From contig CM063500.1 in assembly GCA_032207245.1 (NCBI GenBank), positions 60,022,161 to 60,086,160 of the forward strand: DNA of 64,000 nt. Direction: 5' to 3'. The notes below the pieces were generated by a model that worked only from the letters and a program-made list of their open reading frames with translations, was not told the origin of the DNA and made no database searches. A program made the position numbers and the translations under genes. The stretch is from Pardosa pseudoannulata (Eukaryota; Arthropoda; Arachnida; Araneae; Lycosidae). Positions 52,501-62,805 of this stretch are shown piece by piece; the stretch's first letter is position 1, and every line of letters starts with the position of its first letter.

Positions 52501-55500
52501 GAAGTAAATTATAATTTGGGTTTATAAATGCAGGTGATGGATAATAGATGACTGGAAAAGGGTGTTATACATGACAAAAGCCATTATCTTGTTCAGGGCA
52601 TTTAGCACAAGTTCATTCACTGATCTGACAAGAGCCATCATCACAGTCAGTCCATGAAACACCATGTGAAACAAATGTTTTGGGGTTGCTAATTGTTTCC
52701 TTGTTTATAAAATAATTCTGTATTTGAAAAAGTAGTTTTATTTCAATGTTAAAGGCAATACAGGAAACTTCAGAATTTTGGGGGTGGGGTACTAGAGCTC
52801 ATCTGGCACCCCACCTATCTGACCACTGCTCTTATATTTACATAAACATGTATTTGTATATTTATATATAGAGAAGGGGGTATCAGTTTATTAATCTTTC
52901 ACATTTATTATACTTATAACATTTGCTGTAATTACTATCTTTTAAAATATTGCTTTAAATTGAGCATGTATTAAGATTTATAAACATGTATATATTGTGG
53001 TGTAGCTCTCATTAAATTTTAGGCATTTACTTGTGATCAAATCTATAGTGGTATTTATTTTTTAGTCAACAAGACTAATATTATTCGAGTTGCATTGTGT
53101 AAAATATTTAAGTACTAAATTTAACCACAGATTCTGAGAGACTATAGACTTAATTCCAAAAAGAAAAAAACAAACTAATGATCTAAATTAAGAGTCACTG
53201 AAAATCAGCTTTAAAGTAAAAATAAGTAAATTTATTACAATGATATATACATTATTAATATACAAAATTTTTATTAAGTTTCATAAGATTTACTTTACAG
53301 CACCTTCAATTCGGTGCCACATTATTCTTAGATTTGACAAAAATAATTCACTATCATTTAGGTTAAGGTTAGGTTTAAGTTAGGTATCATTAGGTAAAAA
53401 AAAATATATACATATAAAAGAGAAAGGACCCAATCTCAAATTCAAAATTTTATAATGAGTACCTTTGTGGATCTGTTTTTGTCAGGAACACCACTGGTTA
53501 GTAGCTGTCCAGGACTGGATATGTGTGGTAGCATTTTTCAATCTTCCTCTGGTCAGGGGCTTCCTTCTGAGTATTTGGGGTATGGCCGTAATATTGCAAC
53601 ACAGGAACACTGTTGTTAACCATGAGAAGTTCCAATGTTTCCGGAGTCTCTGTCAAACTCAAGGTTATTCTCTTGGCCTCCCGAAGTCTGACTGTCGAAA
53701 AAACTTGCTTCTCAACCCTTGAATTCTGACAGTCGGACTTCTTGCCTCGACTGCTCAAACATCCTCTTCTTCTTGACTTTTCTTTATTTTATATATTTTT
53801 CATCTGTGTCCATTCTTACTTCTCTTCATCCAGTTAAGAGAGCTGTAAAAATCCATTGGTCTCTTTTACCCTGCCTTGAAACCTCAAACATGGAAAAACC
53901 CTTATCCCTTCAAATTGGGCTGTCTCTTAGGGACTCATAAATAATTCCACAAAGGTACATTCTTATGTAGTGTCATGTATGGAGACGTGATTCTAATCTG
54001 GGACTGGGATCAGAACCCTGCCTAAGAATCCTGCACATGACGAAAAAATCTGTTGAATTGATTTTTATCCTGTCTCCTTTACAAAAGATGTGATGAGGTC
54101 AGATTTAGATCCCAAGCATTTTACTTCTCGTATTAATTAATCAATTATATTACTGATCAAAATCACCTCACCACACATATCAATGATTTATTTTTATTCT
54201 TTAATGAACATTTTATGTATGCACGAAACATTATATGCTATGAATAAAAAGAAAACATTTTTTAGGTATATTAACCTTAATATTGATCTTATGTTAATGT
54301 AAAAAATGTTTTTTTTTTCATGTTATTTTTAGGAAAGGGAGTACAGTGGGATACTCTTCATCAGTCTGATGCTGTAGGGGTATATTTTAGCATGTATACT
54401 GCTTTTCTCATGTATTTTCTAAATGTTTTTATTTACCTTGTGTTGACATGGTATTGTGAAGTTATATTTTCTGGTCCACATTATAAATATCCGTGGTATT
54501 TTCCATTAACAGTAAGTTTATATTAAATGTTAATAACTTTATTTAGTTATTTCTTAATATAACTAATATACTGTAACTGTAAAAGCAACTAAGTATTTTA
54601 AGAGCATTTCATAAGCATCTCTTTAAGCCTTTGTATTGCCATCTTGCAGTTCTGCAATATATATCAAACACAGTGGCCTTTAAAAGGTATGGTTTTATTA
54701 TTTATTGCTATGTGACACATCAATTATCACAATCTAGTATTAATTGCAATGAATATTACCAAATAGTATATACCATATATTTTTATTTATAAACTGAGAG
54801 TTTTGGGGATTTTTTATAGAGCTAAAATGGAGGGATCATCTTATATATGGATCCATATAATAAATGTAGTATAAAGTCTTTCTTGGTTTTTGTTGTTGGC
54901 AATAAAGAAAAATTGGCAAAAGTAAAAATGAAACATAAAAAAAAAGAAAATGTATAATAGCACAAAAAAAAGATGAACTTTGGGAGAAATTTTGAACTGA
55001 GAAAAAAAATCAAAAAACAAATGTATAAGGAGTTTTACCAGTGTTATAATCAAGCTAAAATAGGATTAAAAATTTTTTGAAAACATGTCAAGAAAACCTG
55101 TACTAAATTTGTAGTGGATTATCTAATCTCCTAGAAAATGTTTCTCCATAAGCCTGAAGCAACCAGTAAATCATGGAAAATAACATTCTTTAAAGTTTTT
55201 TTATGTATATATTACTTGAATTTACAAAAAAAAAGTGGTAGCTTCAAATAGGGTTACTAGGGTTTAAACTACCATCACTGGTGTCTAATACATAAAATTT
55301 TGTGGGGCAATTTTGAAACTGAATGCCATGGCAGTAAATCAAGAAAAGTCAGCTTACAACTTTGAAAAGATAGCGTAATATGCTTTCATAAAATAGCATA
55401 AAATACTTGCTTGGTGACATTTGAACATTAGAGAGATTTTTCCTCCATTTTAACATTTACATAGGTTTTGAACTTTAAGGAAATTTTTAACAAAAAGTAC

Positions 55501-58500
55501 ACTTTTGGCTTATGCACAGATGGTCTGATATTTAGAAATATATGGTATTTAATTTTTATTTCAAATTTTGAATTGACCATAAATCTGGAAAACCTGGCAA
55601 TATTAGGAATTATGAATATGAAAGGAATAATTTGGGAATTCTTACAAGTTTCTGGATTTTCATGATCCAATTATAAATTACCAATTATTTTTTTAATTTT
55701 TAAAATGATCATCTTTTTTATTTTATTTTCAACAAGGGATATATCATACTTTGGTCCACAAGTCTCTAGAAATAAGAATAAAAAAAACTGCAATCTAAGA
55801 GATTAATTACTATTCTAGAAAAAATTGCTGGATTGATGGTAAAACTGCCAATAATGGTTGATAGAAAGTTTAATAAAGTCTTACCCAATCAGATGTGATG
55901 AATAGTTTTAAGGATTACTCCAGACAAATTTACTACTTTAGGAAAAATATTTTAAATTTTGAAAAAAAGTAGTTTTTTTGATAAAATTTTAAAAACGATT
56001 TTGATTTTGGCATATGGAAGCATGGTTTTCTGTAAATTCAGAATGCTTCCTGCAAAACAGGAAAAAAGAGACTTAAGTTTCCAAACAAATAATTTTTGAT
56101 GCATAGCATGGAAGAGAATGTCAAAAACTACAAAGTTCCTAAAGGCCTAATGATGTCCTACAAAAATGCCAGATCATGCTATTCAGATCATTTAAAAAAT
56201 GTAAGAGAAAGAGGAATAATGTTTCAAACAAGTAAAAAGTAATTTAATGAGAAAAAGCCTTAAAAATCAAATATTTCAAATTCAAAAGCAAAGAATGCAT
56301 TAAAAGAGCAGATAAGATCTTTTGATTGATCTTTCATTATTTTTTCCTGCCAAATAAAATATCTTCTTCTCTAATACATCTCTTGCCGAACGATGGCCGA
56401 TTGGTTAGGGTGCTGGCCTTTGGTACCGGAGTTCGTGAGTTCGAATCCCACAGTGGCATGGATGTTCGTAGCCATTCAGAATCGGCTTTAAGCTGTAGGT
56501 CCCGGTCTCATTAGCCCTCGTGTTGCAAATAGTAGACCGTAGCACTCCAAACCAAACCAAACTAATACATCTCTTCTTTTTTATAAGAACATTCTTTTAC
56601 AATGAATGTTATCAGTAATCAGGAATTCAGCTTTGTTTAATATTTTAATTTAAAGCCAATTTCATATTTAATGTGTGGATAAATTTGTACTATTTTGTGA
56701 TTCAGGTAATAAGAAGCAAATTTATTTTTTGTTTCTTTTCATTCACTTAATCTCAATTTATTTTAAAATAATTGAATTAAACTACTGAATAGAGAATAGT
56801 CTAAGTAGTATGTAATACTGTAAAAGTATTTAATTCTTGTAGGTGACATTTTCTATAGCTTATATGTATTTTTATTTTATGTTTTATTTTTTGGCCTAAA
56901 GTAGTCTGCCACTTGGTTTTTTTTTTTTTTTCCTTGGATTAGACTTAACGGTGAGAGGGGAGAGTGCAGACCTTAAAGAACAATAATGCTATTGGCAAGT
57001 ACTGGAATGCTATAAAAATGCTAAAATTATTAGGAAAATCAAAATCACTTTTTTGTGGCCACCCTGAAGTTTCATTCGTCATTTCATCAGATGCAAATGA
57101 TTATTACTGAAATATAAGCTGAAGAAATTATAAAAGTATATTTCTAACAAAAATAGTTTTAAATCCTTTATGTAAAGATGATTTTTGTGCAAAATAATTT
57201 ACAGTACCTATAAGAACTATACATCTTTTTGTTTGTAGAAAATGTGCTTTGACAATGAATTTTTGTTATTATAAATTTTTAAAATAATGGTTCTAACATT
57301 TGAGGAAATATTTATTTTGGGATTGTTCAGATAAAAAAGGGTTAAGATAATATTGATTTGTTAGTATTCTGAATAGAATTATTTTTTACATTTTGGTTAG
57401 AGAATATACTGGTTTAAAAGTATACTTGTAAGACATCAATTTCTAATTATTATTCATAAATTTTTAGTGTAATTCTCTAACTTAAATTGGGACTTTTATT
57501 TCTGTGAACTGTGGCCACAAAAGATTTATATACATTTAAGATTATTTATATGCTCTATAAGATGTAGTCCTTGCTTTAAAATTATTTTTATAAGAAAAGA
57601 ATAGATAATTTATATTCTATTTTTATTCAGTAATGTATTCCTTTATAAAATTTAAGTTCCTTCAATATTTTTTTATAGGCATCTTATTGGACTGGCACAA
57701 AATATACACCTACTGCATTAAGTGAATATCACATATCAAAACCTCAGTTTGAAATGGATCCTCCAAAGGTGAAACCAATGATTGACATCAGAAATCTGAC
57801 TAAAGTAAGGGGAAGCATTCATGTTCATTTTTAATATTCTATTCTTAACTATTATGTGTTATGCATATAATTCTGTTATAAAGTTTTATGTTGCTGATAA
57901 TTATACATCTATATTTCTTTTACAATCTATGGGAATGTTATCACAGATTTTTCAAAAATTCATCTTGTAAACAGGGGAAATAGTGATTGAAATAGTGAGT
58001 TTTTTATTATTATTATTTTTCCCATTTAACAAAGTGATGTATTTTAATCGTGTTTTGGATCAATATTTAAAAACTTTTGAAAGAAAGAAGAAAAGACAAT
58101 ACTTTGACTTAATTCAATAATTACAGAATGTAGTGAAGTGCAGTACCGTGCTAGTTATATCCCCTTTATAATAATAGCCTAAGTTATCTGTCCATCTGTC
58201 CTTGAATTTATGAAGTGGTTGGACCTGGAATGGATAGAGACGGCCATATTGGATTCTTGATAAGGTTAGCAATGGTCGAAATCCACCCCTTCCTGCCTTT
58301 TCTAGCATTTAATGCCATTATTACAAGCCCTATTTTCCCTTGTTAAGAGCAGTTGATTAAATTTATTGATTTGTCACATAATAAATAGGTAAAAATAACA
58401 TTTTTTAACCATTTCTTATCTTAAATTACTTAAATATCTGCATTAATTTCATATGTTTTATCATTGAATTTAGATATTACAAAAATAATTTTCTTTTATA

Positions 58501-61500
58501 ATTGGCTTAAATAATAGATTAGGTACATATGTGATCATTTCAAATTTAATCATTGATTATTTTTTGTTGCAATGGAAATTTTATCACCTTTAATAACAAC
58601 AAATTATATCTACCTCCAGGGTGTAGTGGAAATGATAGTTTCATTCCTTTACTTCCATTAATTACTGTGGCAAAAAAAATTTGAAAAGAACTTAACGATA
58701 ACTTCAACATAGCTATGAAAACTTTGAATTATCTTTCTAAATGAATTGAATGTGATTCTAAAAAGCATTCACAGTATCGAGAGGCTTTAGAGGAGTATGA
58801 AGATAAATTATTGAGCATGTACCAGATAATTCTCAGCCAAAAAAACAAATCATCTTTTTACCAGCCTCATAAGGTACTTTGAAATTCTGGAAAATTAAAA
58901 ATATTACTTATCCCATCATATGACGGGCTATATGCTAGTATATATATATTTAAAAAGAGAGAGAAAAAGTCAATAAATGATTTCTGAAAAAATCAATGAG
59001 TTCTTCCTTTTTAATTGCTCTGCTCACAACATTTGTCCCAAGAAAAAGAGAAATAAATATTTTCATTTAGTTTTCTAAAGTTGTTTTTTTTTTTTTTCAG
59101 TAAAGTTTTTAACATTTATATTGAGTTTTTTTTTTTAAGTTTAAAAATGAGATTTCTGTAAAAACTAGAAGTTTAGGTGAAATTAGCAAATGTAATAACA
59201 TCAAGGTCAAGGTAATTGGGTTTAACGGAGTACCTAGCAAAGTCGAAAGTCTTCACTTTAACCTCCGAACGTAAGACAGATAAAAACATCAGTTTAGGCC
59301 TCTAGGCAAAAAGTAATACAAACAAAAATTTAATACTCTCCAGCTCACAAGGAAGCAAGGAGGTAAGAACGTTCTCATAAAATATTATGAGTAACCAACA
59401 CGTTGTCTAATTACGGGATAATTAGACTGGAACCTTGACAATGAACAGGAGGTATGGTTAACAGCAATGCATAGTATTCAATACAATGCAAAGCTTAGAA
59501 AAATAAAAAATTACACAAAAAAGTTACAGGGACTATAACAAATGCAAAACTTGGTACAGCAAATAATAAAAAATAATCAGAAATTGACAACACTAACAAA
59601 GAGATATATTTTTGTATTTTACAAAATTTTAAAATTATTATAAATGTAACAACATGTGCCTCAGTGGAAAAGACTGATTTCTGAAGCAAAAATGCAATCA
59701 AATTCTAAAAGAGAAAATATAGGAATATCTTGTAATTGTACTGAATAAGAGGTAAAATATTCAAGGTTACTTTAGAAGTCTATCTATCGTAACTTTAAGT
59801 GAGAAATTAATATCATGCAAGAAAAAAAGGCTGGGAATCTACCAATGTGTATGTTTTTGCAAGTTTAATAATCATATCTCATTGTAAAATCAGTTTTTTC
59901 TTCGTTTAAATTGCATAATTATGTTATATAAGGTGGCTACTTTTCTGTAAGTTTGGTAAAATCTGGTTAAAAACTGGATATTGTTACATAAAATATCTGA
60001 ATTTTAAATGTCTTCTAGATATGTTTTATCTTTTTGAATATATGAGCTATTTTTTACCAAAATGCCTGCTAGCATTGCCAACATCATCTTCAATATGCTA
60101 TTGATTTATGAATCATTTCTATTTTTTTTTTCTAATATAGAGAGATTAAAAACAATTTTTGCTTTGCATTTTGTTACTCTCGTGACTCAATTATGGAATA
60201 ATTCTTTTTTTAGATAGTTTTCTTTCCAGCTGTCTAAAGTTTAGAGTCATATGAATTTTGAAGATATATGTATTCAAACATTGCTGTTTCTTAAATTTAA
60301 AGAAAATTTAAATTATCTTTTCTCAAATGTAATTATCTTTTATTAATTTACTGTTGAAATTTGGTCTGTTCACTGATGTTTGGCAGTAGGATTTTATTTT
60401 TATTACTTTGCTGTAAATGCAACCAGTAAAATGTAAGTAGTTAAATCTATATTTCTCTGTAAAATATACATAAGAATTCATATAGTTTTGGAAGACTGTA
60501 TTAAAACTAGAAAAGTAACTAAGGATCTTATATCACGTTCTTAATATATTTTGCATTTTGTAATTTTAAACTGAAAGTTCTTTTAGATCTCTCTCTAAGT
60601 GCTGACATTGGGTCATTCAAGTGTAACATCATACGTGTATTCTGCCTATATAAATTTGCAATAATTATCAACTATGTGCATGATGTTGTGTTTTATAGAA
60701 ATTTGGAAAATATTCAAAACCTTCGGTCAATGAAGTTAGTTTAAAAGCTTATAAAGGCCAAATTACTGCTTTACTAGGGTATCACTGTTCTGGAAAAAGT
60801 ACCTGTACAGCTATAATGTTTGGTAATTATTTTTAATATTGTTTATACATTAATTGAACAAATCTAAAATTTTTACTTCTCATCTAATAATTAGTTTAGT
60901 ATGCATTCAAACAGTATCAATAACCCTTGTTTTTTTATAGTAGTACTTTCAAATCCTGATTTAAAACCATCCCAAAATATACCATCAGGGCCATATTTAC
61001 AGTACATAGGCAATATTAGGCTTAGCTATGAAGCCTTGAAATCTCCTTTTTTTCGAATGATCAATTTACAAAATGTTAAGATAAATATGAATAATTAATA
61101 TTTATTAAATTGAAATTAAAGGGTTGATTGCTTAAAAGACTACTAAAAAAATTAATAAACTTTAATTCAATTTAATTTTTTAATTAAATTTTTAAAATTT
61201 TTGAGTACTGTTAGTATAGAGTATTGATAGTACTTCAAGGTAAATTTCAAGAACAATTCTTATAAGGATTTGATAGTAGCATAGAAAGACAATTTAAATT
61301 TTAATTATCTTTCTGCCTTTTTAAAAAATTTCATATTTAGCTGATTTGTTTTGATTATTACTAATGCATCCAGCTTGAGCTTTTGTATCTAATTTGGTAT
61401 TCCATAATAGGGTTTTTTCTTTCAAATAAATATATGCTACATTAAAAATAGTTAACATATATTTTGTTTATGAGCCAGGAATTTTTGGCTCTTTTAATAG

Positions 61501-62378
61501 AGCGAAAATAGGGGATTGGCTTATACACAGAACATAATAAAGTCCTTCTTGCTGGTGTTTTCGACATTGGCAACCAAAAAACTTGCCAAATTGGCAAAAA
61601 TAAATGTTAAAAGAAAAGGAAACACATAATTGTAGGGACAGGCGAGTAATAGTGAACGGCCAGAGAGCGCCACCTAGGAAGAAAGTAAGCAGATTGGGGA
61701 GAACGTCGGAGGTGATTGTAGACTCCGGACGTGTAAGCGAGGCTCTTAGGATAGATACTTGAGTTGATCTAATTGGTTACTGTAAATATTTGTAATATTT
61801 GTATATATAACTGTCCGGTAGTAGTTTGTGCTCTGTCTTAAAATAAACCTTAATGTTGAAAAATAAATCTACTGTTTGGATGTGAATTTATACAACGGCT
61901 CGGCGATTTTCACAATAATGGTACAAAAATAAATTAACTCTGGGAAATTTCAAACAAAAACAAAAAAAATGAATGTCAGTTGTTTTATCTGGACTATAAT
62001 CAAGCTTAACAAGATTTTAAAAAGACAAAATTACAAAAATGTGTCAAGAAACTTATACTAAATCTGTAGCAGATTGACTAATCTCTTCGAAAATATACTT
62101 CTCTGTAACCCAGAAGCAAACAATAAATCACGAAAATAGTATTTTAAAATAGTATTGTAAAGTTTATATTGCTTAAATCTATAAAAAAGTGATAGCTTCA
62201 GATAGGGTTACTAGGGTTTAAAATTATTGTTAATGGTATTTTAAATACTTGTGTAGAGGTGTAAAAAACCCTGAAATTTGGGAAGAAATCATTTTAACAA
62301 TATTTGCATTTATTTTTTCAACAGTGGCTATTTAAGAACTAGCATATTATTTCTAAGAGATTTTTTTTTTACTTTTGG

Positions 62379-62419
<41 letters not shown>

Positions 62420-62736
62420 AAATAATAGCAATGAGTATTTTAATGATTTTATAGTAGTACTTATGTAATTAATTACCCTGTTAGTCTTATCAAACACATA
62501 ACGGGTTGCTTCAATTTTAATTGCTAATATAATAATTATATACATTATTTTTTATCATTATTTATTATGTAAATTGCTTTATGCTAAACTTTTTCCTCTT
62601 CTTTTATAATATAAAAATAAATATCTTTAAATTTAAAATAACAGTTTATTATTTTTTGTAATGCATATATCATTTAAAGGTTTAATTAGATGACACTGTT
62701 GCATTTTGTATCCAATTCCTATACGCACACATTATA

Positions 62737-62805
<69 letters not shown>

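Larger units (their letters stand above)
50712..54332 (+). other. Intron 7
   Basis: 3.6 kb. Contains a hAT MITE (50958-51302), a two-and-a-bit copy tandem repeat (52085-52468) and an inverted-repeat element (53459-53958). The remainder is AT-rich and featureless. Confidence 0.8.
54512..57678 (+). other. Intron 8
   Basis: 3.2 kb with a member of the ATACCATATATTT family (54771-55551) and a SINE (56385-56561). Other sequence is AT-rich without recognisable content. Confidence 0.8.

Noticed and set aside
53465..53722. 85-codon frame and its antisense counterpart
   Set aside because: They lie in an inverted-repeat element, open on both strands, with no family motifs.
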